Assembly (NCBI RefSeq): GCF_005222845.1
Contig: NZ_STFZ01000021.1
Span: forward strand, 1 to 64,000
Direction: 5' to 3'
Source: Rhizobium sp. FY34
GTDB taxonomy: Bacteria; Pseudomonadota; Alphaproteobacteria; Rhizobiales; Rhizobiaceae
DNA length: 64,000 nucleotides
In this document: positions 8,101-16,671 of the stretch, in pieces
How positions within the stretch are numbered: the stretch's first letter is position 1
Layout of the letters: each line of letters begins with the position of its first letter
Program-made: the position numbers and the translations under genes
Notes under the pieces: model-generated
What the model saw: the letters and a program-made list of their open reading frames with translations, nothing else
Database searches by the model: none
Told to the model about the DNA's origin: nothing

Positions 8101-8610
8101 TCACTTGGTATTGCCGATTTGCCGGCTCAACACCCTATCGCCAACAGCGATATTGCGCCTTGCCGCCTCGCCGCCATTCAGCTCCAGTACGAATTTGACC
8201 GGGCCTTCCGACGAAATGATTGCCTCCGAATGCGGCACAGCGCCCGCATGGATGTGACGGATCGTGCCGTCTTCGCCGATAAACAGCATATCCAGCGGAA
8301 TCAGCGTGTTGCGCATCCACATCGAAATCTCGCGGGCTTCATCGAAATCAAACAGCATGCCGGCATCCGGCTCCATTTTTTCGCGAAACATCAGGCCCTG
8401 CTGCCGCTGGCCGCTGTCCAGAGCCAGTTCCACCGTAAAGGCGTAGCGCTGCCCAGCCTTCGTCTCGATGGTGAGCGGCTGTTTATCGAATCGCAGCTGC
8501 GCATGTGTTTCGGCTGAAAAGGACAGTGTCAGAATCATAGCCAAAAACAGAAAGAGCGCCCGTGTGGCGCTCTTTCCCAGTGTCGAAATAGTCCGTGTCA
8601 AACCACGCAT
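8101..8610 (-). CDS. Secreted DUF192 family protein
   Basis: The 169-residue protein has a Sec-type signal (basic residues within the first 17 positions, a hydrophobic core, then SAETHAQ) followed by a DUF192 domain at about 45-165. It shows the family landmarks QGLMFRE, GMLFDF, MWMRNTLIPLDMLFI and VLELNGG. DUF192 function is not established. The first codons overlap a terminator hairpin (8551-8575) that probably serves the upstream cold-shock gene. The alternative start at the internal Met before ILTLSF would remove the basic n-region, so the long form is preferred, though the ribosome site is poor. Confidence 0.8.
   Translation of the reverse strand: MRGLTRTISTLGKSATRALFLFLAMILTLSFSAETHAQLRFDKQPLTIETKAGQRYAFTVELALDSGQRQQGLMFREKMEPDAGMLFDFDEAREISMWMRNTLIPLDMLFIGEDGTIRHIHAGAVPHSEAIISSEGPVKFVLELNGGEAARRNIAVGDRVLSRQIGNTK
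8546..8575 (-). terminator. Terminator-like hairpin inside DUF192 5' codons
   Basis: AAAGAGCGC and GCGCTCTTT (8551-8559 and 8567-8575) form a perfect 9-bp stem with a 7-base loop. On the minus strand it is followed by CTGTTTTTGG. It lies 70 bp after the end of the cold-shock gene and inside the annotated signal-peptide codons of the DUF192 gene. Confidence 0.6.
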
Positions 8611-8644
8611 ATCACACCACTCATTCTCAAAACACGTCAGATCA

Positions 8645-9223
8645 TCAATGCGCCCGTGGCAGGGTAACTGGACCGTCTGGATGCACTTCGGCGGCCATCA
8701 GGCCCTTGTCGCCCGGTCCAAAACGCACCAGCACCACCTGGCCGGGGCGCAGCTCCGTCAAGCCGAAGCGACGCAGCGTTTCCATATGGATAAAAATGTC
8801 CTCGGTGCCTTCGCCGCGCGTCAGGAAGCCAAAACCCTTGGTGCGATTGAACCATTTGACGAGCGCCCGCTCAAGCCCGCTTGTCGCGGTGACCTGCACA
8901 TGCGTGCGCACCGGCGGCAGCTGCGATGGATGTACCGCGGTCGATTGGTCCATGGAGAGAATTCGAAATGCCTGGTAGCCACGATCGCGTCTCTGGATCA
9001 GCGCCACGATGCGCGTTCCCTCCAGAATGGTCTGGTATCCGTCACGACGCAGGCAGGTCACATGCAGAAGAACATCCTGCATGCCATTATCGGGCACGAT
9101 GAAACCAAACCCCTTGGCCACATCGAACCACTTGACCACACCAGTGATCTCAATGAGCTCAACCGGTTCACCGGCAAGTTCCTCAAAACTTGCAACGCCC
9201 TTCGATGACATTCTGTCCGCCAT
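8645..9223 (-). CDS. Protein with two cold-shock domains
   Basis: Two CSD folds are visible. The first (about residues 24-90) carries GVVKWFDVAKGFGFIVPD with a DVLLHVTCLRRDG RNP2-like segment; the second (about 118-190) carries ALVKWFNRTKGFGFLTRG and DIFIHMETLRRFG. Both retain aromatic RNP1 residues, so single-stranded nucleic acid binding is likely. Tandem-CSD proteins of about 190 residues are typical of Rhizobiales. The start at 9223 (MADRM) is chosen; 9211 (MSSKG) is possible. The upstream region 9224-9431 is shared with the divergent gloA. Confidence 0.88.
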   Translation of the reverse strand: MADRMSSKGVASFEELAGEPVELIEITGVVKWFDVAKGFGFIVPDNGMQDVLLHVTCLRRDGYQTILEGTRIVALIQRRDRGYQAFRILSMDQSTAVHPSQLPPVRTHVQVTATSGLERALVKWFNRTKGFGFLTRGEGTEDIFIHMETLRRFGLTELRPGQVVLVRFGPGDKGLMAAEVHPDGPVTLPRAH

Positions 9224-9431
9224 TCTGTCAGCCCCTGGTCTACGCGTCACGGTGGTACGGTTAACTGATTCTTAGAGGATATGTTAACATTGCGCGGTTC
9301 GTCCAGCGCAAGTCCCCGTGTCGGCTTTATCCCGTCCTTTATAGTATAAGCTGCTTGCCTGAGGCTGGCGTCGCCCCATATCTCTCAACCGCCAAAGCTC
9401 ACGCACGCAACAGCCAGAAGGAAGACAATTC

Positions 9432-9872
9432 ATGCGCTATCTGCACACCATGGTCCGCATCAAGGATCTCGATGCCTCGCTGGACTTTTACACCCGGATC
9501 TTCGGGCTCACGGAAGTTCGTCGCATCGAAAACGACAAGGGTCGCTTCACGCTGATCTTTCTGGCGGCGGCCCAAGACGTGGCGTCGGGCACGGAGCTCA
9601 AGGCACCGCTTCTGGAGCTTACCTATAACTGGGATAGCGAAGACTATAGCAGCGGGCGCAATTTCGGCCATCTCGCCTATGAAGTCGACAACATTTATGC
9701 CTTCTGCCAGGACCTGATGGACAAGGGCGTCACCATCAACCGCCCGCCGCGCGATGGCTATATGGCCTTCGTCAAGTCGCCGGACGGCATTTCGATCGAG
9801 CTGCTGCAAAAGGGCGAGGCCCTGGCACCCGCCGAGCCCTGGACGTCGATGCCGAACACAGGCAGCTGGTAA
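9432..9872 (+). CDS. gloA: Lactoylglutathione lyase (glyoxalase I)
   Basis: Glyoxalase I isomerises the methylglyoxal-glutathione hemithioacetal to S-lactoylglutathione. The 146-residue protein has the vicinal-oxygen-chelate fold. The metal ligands are recognisable as His at the start of HTMVRIKDLDASLDFY, Glu in LELTYNW, His in NFGHLAYEV and Glu in GISIELLQ. Length is normal for a cytosolic bacterial enzyme. A strong hairpin lies just downstream (9885-9912). Confidence 0.93.
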   Translation: MRYLHTMVRIKDLDASLDFYTRIFGLTEVRRIENDKGRFTLIFLAAAQDVASGTELKAPLLELTYNWDSEDYSSGRNFGHLAYEVDNIYAFCQDLMDKGVTINRPPRDGYMAFVKSPDGISIELLQKGEALAPAEPWTSMPNTGSW

Positions 9873-9884
9873 CATTCAACGAAA

Positions 9885-9912
9885 GCTTGGTGCGGCAATG
9901 GCCGCGCCAAGC
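9885..9912 (+). terminator. Hairpin after gloA
   Basis: GCTTGGTGCGGC (9885-9896) and GCCGCGCCAAGC (9901-9912) form a 12-bp stem with one G-T pair and a 4-base loop. No T tract follows, so it may be a Rho-type pause, an mRNA 3' stabiliser or a repeat rather than a classic terminator. Confidence 0.5.
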
Positions 9913-9950
9913 CTCACGCAGGCTTTCTCGGGCATCCTGTCCGTCAGCAG

Positions 9951-10604
9951 ATGGAAACAGGAAATCGCACGCCCATGCCGCGCAGGATCAAAACCCTCAT
10001 CACATCCACAGGTTTTCGCACTCAGCCTGCCGCCTGCCGCCTGTTGACGACAACAGCCCTTATTGCAGCAGGTCTCTCCCTGTCCGGTTGCGTGAGCCTG
10101 CTTTCCAAGGAAGCGCGCACCAAGGACGACACGGCAAGTATCGCGGTGGCGGATGCGGCAGATCCGGTGGCCAAGCCTGAAAAAGCACAGACCGTCGGCG
10201 TGCGCCTGATGGAGGGATCGGCACGCGCCGGTCTTTATGTCGATCCTATGCTGACGTCTGCGGGTAAAACGGCGCCGCCAGCGCAAACACAGGCCCACCC
10301 CCCGATCACGGCCCGCGCCACATCTCCTCGTCCCAAACAGCAGCCCGGCCCCTCGCCTGCACCCGAAGCTGCTCAAGCGGCCAATCTCGGCGAACTCGTA
10401 ACCCAGCCGACAGCCGTGCAGGCCGGCCAAAACAGCATTTATGCGCTGGCCAATGCGAAGGTGGCTGAAGCCAATGGCGTGTCGTCCTATGCGCCGATGC
10501 GCAACATCAACCCGATTGCCGGCAGCGTCTTCACCATGCGCACCGCTCCGTCCAGCGAAGCCGCTCCAGCACCGGCTGCGGGCGGCACGGATGGCCTCTG
10601 GTAG
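9951..10604 (+). CDS. Hypothetical lipoprotein
   Basis: The product of up to 217 residues has an N-terminal signal of lipoprotein type: basic RRIK, a hydrophobic TTTALIAAGL, and the lipobox LSGC with the acylated Cys near residue 47. The mature part is low-complexity, rich in Ala, Pro and Gln, with no recognised domain; a stretch before the C-terminus reads QNSIYALANAKVAEANGVSSYAPMRNINPIAGSVF in part. The more likely start is the internal ATG at 9975, which shortens the n-region. It is probably anchored at the outer membrane; function is unknown. Confidence 0.6.
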   Translation: METGNRTPMPRRIKTLITSTGFRTQPAACRLLTTTALIAAGLSLSGCVSLLSKEARTKDDTASIAVADAADPVAKPEKAQTVGVRLMEGSARAGLYVDPMLTSAGKTAPPAQTQAHPPITARATSPRPKQQPGPSPAPEAAQAANLGELVTQPTAVQAGQNSIYALANAKVAEANGVSSYAPMRNINPIAGSVFTMRTAPSSEAAPAPAAGGTDGLW

Positions 10605-10670
10605 GTCATTTGCGCCCTCACCCGCACAAGGTTCATCATGTTAACACTCTGATAAGCTGAAGGATTTCCC

Positions 10671-10691
10671 TGTCCACAGGGTTTATCCACG
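10671..10691 (+). promoter_or_regulatory. Two DnaA-box-like motifs
   Basis: TGTCCACAG (10671-10679) and TTATCCACG (10683-10691) lie close together in the gap between the lipoprotein gene and tRNA-Glu. The second differs from the TTATNCACA consensus at one position. No AT-rich unwinding element or further boxes were seen nearby, so an origin is not claimed. Confidence 0.25.
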
Positions 10692-10778
10692 CAAACGGAC
10701 TTTTTTCGTGCGCAGAAGCAAAAAGACACTTGCACCGATCAGATACCGCCCATATAAGGGCGCCACCACGAAGCGCAC

Positions 10779-10853
10779 GCGCCCTTCGTCTATCGGTTAG
10801 GACACCAGATTTTCATTCTGGGAAGAGGGGTTCGACTCCCCTAGGGCGTGCCA
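10779..10853 (+). tRNA. tRNA-Glu (anticodon TTC), copy 1
   Basis: The 75-nt cloverleaf has acceptor GCGCCCT/AGGGCGT, D arm with TCGGTTAGGA, anticodon stem CCAGA/TCTGG around TTTTCAT (anticodon TTC), T arm GAGGGGTTCGACTCCCC and an encoded CCA. It is the first unit of a tandem pair. Confidence 0.95.
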
Positions 10854-11033
10854 CTTCTGACCTCTGTTTCCCTATAAAATCAAAATTTTATCTCGCCGGT
10901 CGGACTGTTGTCCGAGGCGTTTTTGGCGCTTCCTCGAAGCCGAAAAATTTCCCGCATTCATCGCGGAAAACTGCATTTTGACGCTTGCATGACAAACGCC
11001 TCCCCCCTATAAGGGCGCCACCACGAAGCGCAC

Positions 11034-11108
11034 GCGCCCTTCGTCTATCGGTTAGGACACCAGATTTTCATTCTGGGAAGAGGGGTTCGACTCCCCTAGG
11101 GCGTGCCA
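11034..11108 (+). tRNA. tRNA-Glu (anticodon TTC), copy 2
   Basis: This is the same sequence as the copy at 10779-10853, including leader and CCA. Two identical Glu-TTC genes raise gene dosage for GAA/GAG decoding. Confidence 0.95.
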
Positions 11109-11170
11109 CTTCTGGTTTCCACTTAGATTTAGGATGAAATGACAGCGGCTTGGCCGGCCTGTTGGTATTC

Positions 11171-12982
11171 TCACATGGCGCGTGCCGCATCCAATATACG
11201 CAATTGCACGCGCCGGCTTCCCTGCCAGTGATCAGCGCCGAGGCACCCCGCCACATGCAGCGTGCTGCCGCGCGAGGATAGAAGTAACTGTCCGAGCGGT
11301 GTTTCGGCTGCGCGAAAGGCAATGCCCTCCAAACGGCTGCCATCCATGCCCTGCAGAGTCACCTTCACATGTGCCGTGCCGATCAGGCGCGAATCGACGA
11401 TCCGGTGCGCCGGAATGGCAAAGACGGGCTGGCTATGGCCTGAGCCATAGGGGCCTGCCTGCTCCATTTGGTCGATAAGCGCCAGCGTTGCACCGGAGGC
11501 TGCCAGCGCTCCATCGATCTTCAGCACATGATTGGCGACAAGATCAGGAATCACCGATTGCGCGGTGGCCTCGAAATGCGCCCGCAAGCCACCCAGTTTT
11601 GAACGCTCCACGGTGAGGCCTGCTGCCATGGCATGGCCGCCGCCCTTGACCAGAAGTCCGGCATCAACCGCGCCGCGCACCATCTTGCCGATATCGAAAC
11701 CGGGGATCGAGCGTCCAGAGCCTGCCCCCTTGCCGGAAGGATCAAAGGCAATGGCAAAGGCTGGCCGCTTGAACTTCTCCTTCAGGCGCGCCGCAAGCAG
11801 CCCGACAATGCCCGGATGCCAGCTGTCACGCGCCGTGACGATCACGGTGGCATTCTCGCCATCGCCATATTCGGCAATCACCTCGGCCTCGGCCTCGGCC
11901 AGCATCACGGCCTCCATGGCCTGGCGCTCACGGTTGAGATCATCCAGCCGTGCGGCAATTTCATCGGCTTCCGGTGCCTCGTCCATGGTCAAAAGACGGC
12001 TTCCGAGCGCCGCATCGCCAATGCGGCCGCCGGCATTGATGCGCGGGCCGATCAGGAAGCCGAGATGATAGGGCGTCACAGGTCCGCCAAGGCCCGCCTT
12101 GCGAAACAGGGCCGCCAAACCCGCATTGCCCATATGCCGCGCCGTCATCATCCCCTTGACCACATAGGCGCGGTTCAGCCCCCTCAGCGGCACCACATCG
12201 CAGACGGTGGCAAGAGCGACAAGATCCAGCCAGGCCAAAAGATCGAGACTGCGGGCGCGTGCATCGCCGCGCTCGCGCAGCAGCCGGGCAGTGGCCACCA
12301 GCACCAGGAACACGACACCCGCCGCGCAGAGATGCCCCTGCCCCGACAGATCATCATTGCGGTTGGGATTGACGAGCGCCACGCAGGGCGGCAGCTGCGG
12401 ACCCATCTGGTGGTGGTCGATCACCACGACGTCGCATTTTTCAGCCGCCGCAGCCTCCAGCGACTCATGGCTTGTAGAGCCGCAATCGACGGTGACTATC
12501 AATTGTGCGCCGCCGGCAATCAACTGGCGCATGGCATTGGGGTTCGGGCCATAACCCTCAAAGATCCGGTCGGGAATATAGATCTCGGCCTTGATGCCGA
12601 AATGCGCCAGAAACCGCCATAAAAGCGCTGAGGATGCCGCTCCGTCCACGTCGTAATCGCCGAAGATCGCAACTTTCTCACCGCGCGCCACGGCATCCGC
12701 CAGACGCGTCGCTGCCTTGTCGCAGTCCGACAGGGTGAATGGTTCGGGCATCAGGCTGCGCAGGGTCGGATCGAGAAAGGCCGGCGCTTCATCGACGCCC
12801 ACGCCACGCCCGGCTAGCACACGGGCGATCAATTCCGGCAGGCCGTGGATCTGCGCCATGGCCAGAGCGCGGTTCTGCGCCCCCTGGTCAAGACGCGACA
12901 GCCAGCGCTGCCCGCTGGCAGAACGCTCGACTCCGAGAAAGGGACGCACGACGGGATCGACGGGTTCAGTCATGATGCTCAT
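11171..12982 (-). CDS. recJ: Single-stranded-DNA-specific exonuclease RecJ
   Basis: RecJ degrades ssDNA 5' to 3' in recombination and mismatch repair. The 603-residue protein shows the DHH phosphoesterase motifs in order: VAIFGDYDVDGAASSALL near residue 110, IVTVDCGS, VVIDHHQMG near 190 and NPNR. It then has the DHHA1 domain with GGGHAMAAGLTV near 450 and a C-terminal OB-like domain. Two in-frame ATGs (12982 and 12973) are possible starts. In several rhizobia glpX lies between hom and recJ (from memory); here only a small membrane-protein gene does. Confidence 0.95.
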   Translation of the reverse strand: MSIMTEPVDPVVRPFLGVERSASGQRWLSRLDQGAQNRALAMAQIHGLPELIARVLAGRGVGVDEAPAFLDPTLRSLMPEPFTLSDCDKAATRLADAVARGEKVAIFGDYDVDGAASSALLWRFLAHFGIKAEIYIPDRIFEGYGPNPNAMRQLIAGGAQLIVTVDCGSTSHESLEAAAAEKCDVVVIDHHQMGPQLPPCVALVNPNRNDDLSGQGHLCAAGVVFLVLVATARLLRERGDARARSLDLLAWLDLVALATVCDVVPLRGLNRAYVVKGMMTARHMGNAGLAALFRKAGLGGPVTPYHLGFLIGPRINAGGRIGDAALGSRLLTMDEAPEADEIAARLDDLNRERQAMEAVMLAEAEAEVIAEYGDGENATVIVTARDSWHPGIVGLLAARLKEKFKRPAFAIAFDPSGKGAGSGRSIPGFDIGKMVRGAVDAGLLVKGGGHAMAAGLTVERSKLGGLRAHFEATAQSVIPDLVANHVLKIDGALAASGATLALIDQMEQAGPYGSGHSQPVFAIPAHRIVDSRLIGTAHVKVTLQGMDGSRLEGIAFRAAETPLGQLLLSSRGSTLHVAGCLGADHWQGSRRVQLRILDAARAM

Positions 12983-13072
12983 ATCGCTGGCCGCAAAACA
13001 TGGCCGCTTCTAAAGCATGGTGGCTGAAATCCCAAGCACCGTTCCTCTTTCTGGCGTGACGGATGAATGATC

Positions 13073-13285
13073 CTACAGAATCACGTAGATGGCCGAGGCA
13101 GCCAGACCGAGGGGCCAGACGGTAAGGGCCAATGCGATGCCCCAGTTCTGCTCACCCTCCGTCTCGGATGATGGCTCACCCGGTATTTCCCGTCGGCGGG
13201 CGGCCATGGGTTCGGTTTCCGGCGTCACCACCGGCAGTCCGGGCATGCCAAGAACATGTCTCTGTCTGAAATGAAGAATGGACAT
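13073..13285 (-). CDS. Small single-span membrane protein, unknown
   Basis: The 70-residue product has a polar N-terminal region with a Pro- and Glu-rich centre (PVVTPETEPMAARRREIPGE) and one C-terminal hydrophobic helix (about 50-70, IALALTVWPLGLAASAIYVI). No family is recognised. The start at 13285 (MSILHF) is chosen; the AT-rich stretch just upstream could hold its promoter. It is probably a C-tail-anchored inner membrane protein. Confidence 0.5.
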   Translation of the reverse strand: MSILHFRQRHVLGMPGLPVVTPETEPMAARRREIPGEPSSETEGEQNWGIALALTVWPLGLAASAIYVIL

Positions 13286-13375
13286 CGCGTTGCGCCTCCC
13301 ACGCCCGTGAACCATTCCTAATATATATAGAACATAATGTGATTCTGCGCCAGATCCGGCCTATCGGAAGGTCAA

Positions 13376-13407
13376 CAAAACACAAAAGCCGCCCCGAAGG
13401 ACGGCTT
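13376..13407 (-). terminator. Intrinsic terminator of hom
   Basis: On the minus strand AAGCCGTCC and GGGCGGCTT form a 9-bp stem with a TTCG tetraloop, followed by TTGTGTTTTG. It begins 29 bp after the hom stop codon. Confidence 0.9.
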
Positions 13408-13435
13408 CCAGATATTCAGCTCAAAACAGAGTGCT

Positions 13436-14755
13436 TCAGAATGCCTTGGGACGCTCGATGCGGATTACCTGCGGCTCGCTTGCCAGATAGCTTTCCGCCT
13501 TGATGCCGGCAACGGCCTTGCGCACCGAATCCTCGGTGGTCGCATGGGTCACGAGAATAATCGTCTTGGCGTCGCTGGCTGCACCGCCATTGGCTCTCTG
13601 AACGATCGATTCGAGCGAAATCCCGTTCTGCGCCATCTGGGTTGCCACATTGGCAAATACGCCAGCGCGGTCCGAGACCGTCAGGCGGATGAAATAACCG
13701 CCTTCATGGCTTTGCATCTGTGCCTTGCGATAGGGGGCAAGGCTCGCGGCGGGCACGCCAAGCACGGGCACGCGCTGGGCGCCGGGGCGGCTCTTGGCAA
13801 TGTCGGCAATGTCGCCAAGCACGGCGGAGGCAGTGGCATTGCCGCCGGCGCCGGGGCCAACCATCAGCAATTCGCCGAGGATATCCGATTCGATGGCCAC
13901 GGCATTGGTCACGCCATCGACCTGCGCAATCACCGAATCATGCGGCACCATTGTCGGGTGCACGCGCTGCTCGATACCTGTCTCGGTGCGTTGGGCGACG
14001 CCGAGCAGCTTGATCCGGTAGCCGAGATCGGCGGCGGCATGGATGTCATCGATCGAAATGTTCGAGATGCCCTCGAGATAGATTTCGTCGGCAGCGATCT
14101 GCGTGCCGAAGGCAAGCGTCGTCAAAATGGCAAGCTTATGGGCGGTATCATTGCCTTCGATGTCGAAACTCGGATCGGCCTCGGCATAGCCCAGCCGCTG
14201 CGCTTCCTTCAGGCAGGCCTCGAAGGTCAGCCCCTCCTTCTCCATGCGGGTCAGGATGTAATTGCAGGTGCCGTTCATGATGCCATAGACGCGGCTGACC
14301 GAATTGCCGGTGAGCGATTCGCGCAGCGCCTTGATCACGGGAATACCGCCGGCCACAGCGGCTTCAAAATTCAGGAGCACGCTCTTTTCTTCGGCAATCG
14401 TGGCCAGTTCCACGCCGCAGCGCGCCAGAAGCGCCTTGTTGGCGGTTACCACATGCAGGCCACGGGCGAGAGCTGCCCGCACGGAACGGTCTGCCGCGCC
14501 TTCGGCACCGCCGATCAACTCGACAAATACGTCGATATTGGCATTTTCGGCCATCTCTTCCGGCGTGTCGAACCAGGTGGCCGAAGAGACGTCCACGCCA
14601 CGGTCCCTGTTGCGGTCGCGCGCGCTGACGGCGGAAATCACGATTGGACGACCGCAGGTCACCGCCAGTTCATTTGCCCGTGTTTGGAGGATACGCGCCA
14701 GTGATGCGCCAACGGTGCCCAGACCCGCAATACCGATTTTGAGGGCGTCTGCCAT
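13436..14755 (-). CDS. hom: Homoserine dehydrogenase
   Basis: The enzyme reduces aspartate semialdehyde to homoserine for threonine and methionine synthesis. The 439-residue monofunctional form has an N-terminal NAD(P)-binding motif GIAGLGTVGASL, the central catalytic domain with GIMNGTCNYILTRM and YAEADPSFDIEGNDTAHKL, and a C-terminal ACT domain (about 350-430, YFIRLTVSDRAGVFANVA), which suggests feedback control by threonine. The start at 14755 (MADALKIG) is chosen. It lies 63 bp after the aminotransferase gene on the same strand, a usual rhizobial pair. Confidence 0.96.
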   Translation of the reverse strand: MADALKIGIAGLGTVGASLARILQTRANELAVTCGRPIVISAVSARDRNRDRGVDVSSATWFDTPEEMAENANIDVFVELIGGAEGAADRSVRAALARGLHVVTANKALLARCGVELATIAEEKSVLLNFEAAVAGGIPVIKALRESLTGNSVSRVYGIMNGTCNYILTRMEKEGLTFEACLKEAQRLGYAEADPSFDIEGNDTAHKLAILTTLAFGTQIAADEIYLEGISNISIDDIHAAADLGYRIKLLGVAQRTETGIEQRVHPTMVPHDSVIAQVDGVTNAVAIESDILGELLMVGPGAGGNATASAVLGDIADIAKSRPGAQRVPVLGVPAASLAPYRKAQMQSHEGGYFIRLTVSDRAGVFANVATQMAQNGISLESIVQRANGGAASDAKTIILVTHATTEDSVRKAVAGIKAESYLASEPQVIRIERPKAF

Positions 14756-14818
14756 GCTGATGTTCCTGATTGTCGAAGAATGGGCGGCCATGCGGACCGC
14801 CCGATCACAAGGTGGGTC

Positions 14819-16042
14819 TCAACGGTGGGCGTTGAGCGGAATGACGTTGTGCATGGTCTCGTCGGCGGTCGAGAGAAACTTCTTGATGCTGCGGGCGGCC
14901 TGGCGAATGCGGTGCTCGTTCTCGACCAGCGCAATGCGCACATAGTCATCGCCATGTTCGCCAAAGCCGATGCCCGGCGCGACCGCCACGTCAGCCTTCT
15001 CGATCAAGAGCTTGGAGAATTCCAGCGAACCGAGCGGCCGGAACTTTTCCGGCACCGGCACCCAGGCAAACATCGAGGCGGCCGGCGGCGGCACATCCCA
15101 GCCGGCACGGCCAAAGCTTTCCACCATCACGTCACGGCGACGCTTATAGGTCTGACGCACTTCATCAATGTGCAACTCGATATCAGGATCATTCAACGCG
15201 GCAGCTGCAGCCACCTGAATCGGCGTGAACGCACCATAGTCGAGATAGGATTTCACCCGCGTCAGCGCCGAGATCAGCCGGTCATTGCCGACCGCAAAGC
15301 CCATGCGCCAGCCGGCCATGGAAAATGTCTTCGACATCGAGGTGAACTCGACCGCGACATCCATGGCACCCGGCACCTGAAGGATCGACGGGGTTGGCTT
15401 GCCGTCGAAATAGATTTCCGAATAGGCAAGGTCGGACAAAACGAAGATTCCATGCTTCTTCGCAAAGGCCACGACATCCTTGTAGAAATCCAACTCGACG
15501 ACAGTTGCCGTCGGATTCGACGGATAGCAAAGGATCATCGCGATCGGCTTGGGGATCGAATGGGCGACAGCGCGTTCCAGCGCGCGGAAAAATTCGGCAT
15601 CCGGCTCGACCGGGATTGAGCGTATAACGCCACCCACCATCAGGAAGCCGAAGGCATGGATCGGATAGGACGGATTGGGGCACAGAACCACATCACCGGG
15701 GGCGGTGATGGCCTGGGCCATATTGGCAAAGCCTTCCTTGGAACCGAGCGTCGCCACGACCTGGGTATCCGGGTTCAGCTTCACGCCGAATCGACGCGCA
15801 TAATAGGTTGCCTGGGCGCGGCGTAGGCCGGGAATGCCCTTGGAGGAGGAATAGCCGTGCGTATCCGGCCGCTGCACGGTCTCCACCAGCTTGTCGACGA
15901 TGAATTTGTTGGTCGGCAGGTCCGGATTGCCCATGCCCAAATCGACGATGTCGGCACCGCCCGCTCGCGCGCTGGCCTTCAAACGGTTAACCTGTTCGAA
16001 GACATAGGGCGGCAATCTGCGGACCTTGTGAAACTCTTCCAT
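14819..16042 (-). CDS. Class I/II aminotransferase, AlaC type
   Basis: The 407-residue PLP enzyme is of fold type I, subclass I, with DLGMGNPDLPT near the N-terminus, the PLP-ring contact region CYPSNPTATV, DLAYSEIYFDG, and the Schiff-base Lys in SMSKTFSMAGWRMGF. The closest annotated relatives are glutamate-pyruvate aminotransferase AlaC and LL-diaminopimelate aminotransferase-like proteins. Substrate cannot be fixed from sequence, but its place before hom suggests a role in aspartate-family or alanine metabolism. The start at 16042 (MEEFHKVRRLP) matches the family. Confidence 0.88.
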   Translation of the reverse strand: MEEFHKVRRLPPYVFEQVNRLKASARAGGADIVDLGMGNPDLPTNKFIVDKLVETVQRPDTHGYSSSKGIPGLRRAQATYYARRFGVKLNPDTQVVATLGSKEGFANMAQAITAPGDVVLCPNPSYPIHAFGFLMVGGVIRSIPVEPDAEFFRALERAVAHSIPKPIAMILCYPSNPTATVVELDFYKDVVAFAKKHGIFVLSDLAYSEIYFDGKPTPSILQVPGAMDVAVEFTSMSKTFSMAGWRMGFAVGNDRLISALTRVKSYLDYGAFTPIQVAAAAALNDPDIELHIDEVRQTYKRRRDVMVESFGRAGWDVPPPAASMFAWVPVPEKFRPLGSLEFSKLLIEKADVAVAPGIGFGEHGDDYVRIALVENEHRIRQAARSIKKFLSTADETMHNVIPLNAHR

Positions 16043-16140
16043 CGCGAACCTCGTTGGGCATTGAGAACAGCCCGTGGTGGCGGTCAGACACACCTCGGCA
16101 CGGCAGTTGCTTTGCTTGCAAAACTGCCGGAAGGCAAGCC

Positions 16141-16539
16141 CTAATTGGCAATCTGCTTTTCGGCATCGGCCGCATGCTGGCCCGCCAGTCGACGAAGCTC
16201 GGCCACGCGGGACTGATACTCGGCTTCCGACACGGCACCGGACTGACGCGCAGCACCCAGCTGTTCAAGCTGGGTTTGGCTGCTCGTTGCCTCCGCATCG
16301 CCAATCTGCGTGTTCGCAGCTGTCATCTGCTTGGCAAAGGTCGGGTAGGTTCCCGTGTCCAGTTTTGCCAAAGCCTCCGGACGCGGCGTATTCTTTGCGC
16401 CAACCACAATCGCCGGCGGTGCCGTATTCGGTATGCCGTCATCCAGCGCAAAACTGGTGCAGCCGGCAAGCGCCAGAGGCGATGCACAGACACAGATGAT
16501 CAACGGCCACCGCCAGAACCCGTGCGCCTGCTTTACCAT
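16141..16539 (-). CDS. Hypothetical lipoprotein with SHOCT-like tail
   Basis: The 132-residue product has a short basic start, a hydrophobic stretch and the lipobox LAGC near residue 26. The mature part contains an alpha-helical region (about 70-130). Its segment LGAARQSGAVSEAEYQSRVAELRRLA, seen in part, resembles the short C-terminal oligomerisation domain SHOCT. It is common beside the alaC-like gene in rhizobia, from memory. Function is unknown. Confidence 0.6.
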   Translation of the reverse strand: MVKQAHGFWRWPLIICVCASPLALAGCTSFALDDGIPNTAPPAIVVGAKNTPRPEALAKLDTGTYPTFAKQMTAANTQIGDAEATSSQTQLEQLGAARQSGAVSEAEYQSRVAELRRLAGQHAADAEKQIAN

Positions 16540-16671
16540 TTCGCAATCCTACCCTTACTATCGAATGAGCCCGTCCTGGGCCGCTATCGCTGGAACTTGT
16601 ATTCTTTTTCCTGCACAATGTAAAAACCAAAACAAGCATCGGCCACAAGGCCGGGATAGGGAGCGGGCAGC

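Larger units (their letters stand above)
10753..11114 (+). repeat. 107-bp direct duplication carrying tRNA-Glu
   Basis: The units 10753-10859 and 11008-11114 look identical over 107 bp, offset by 255 bp. Each spans 26 bp of upstream leader (TATAAGGGCGCCACCACG and following), the whole tRNA-Glu, and six bases past the CCA. The 148 bp between the units is not repeated. Similarity stops sharply on both sides, which suggests gene conversion or a compact duplication. Confidence 0.85.

Noticed and set aside
10671..10691. Replication origin
   Set aside because: Only two DnaA-like boxes, with no AT-rich unwinding region and no repABC, dnaA or parAB genes nearby.
13544..14704. Long plus-strand frame opposite hom
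   Set aside because: Antisense shadow of a well-supported homoserine dehydrogenase, with no family features.
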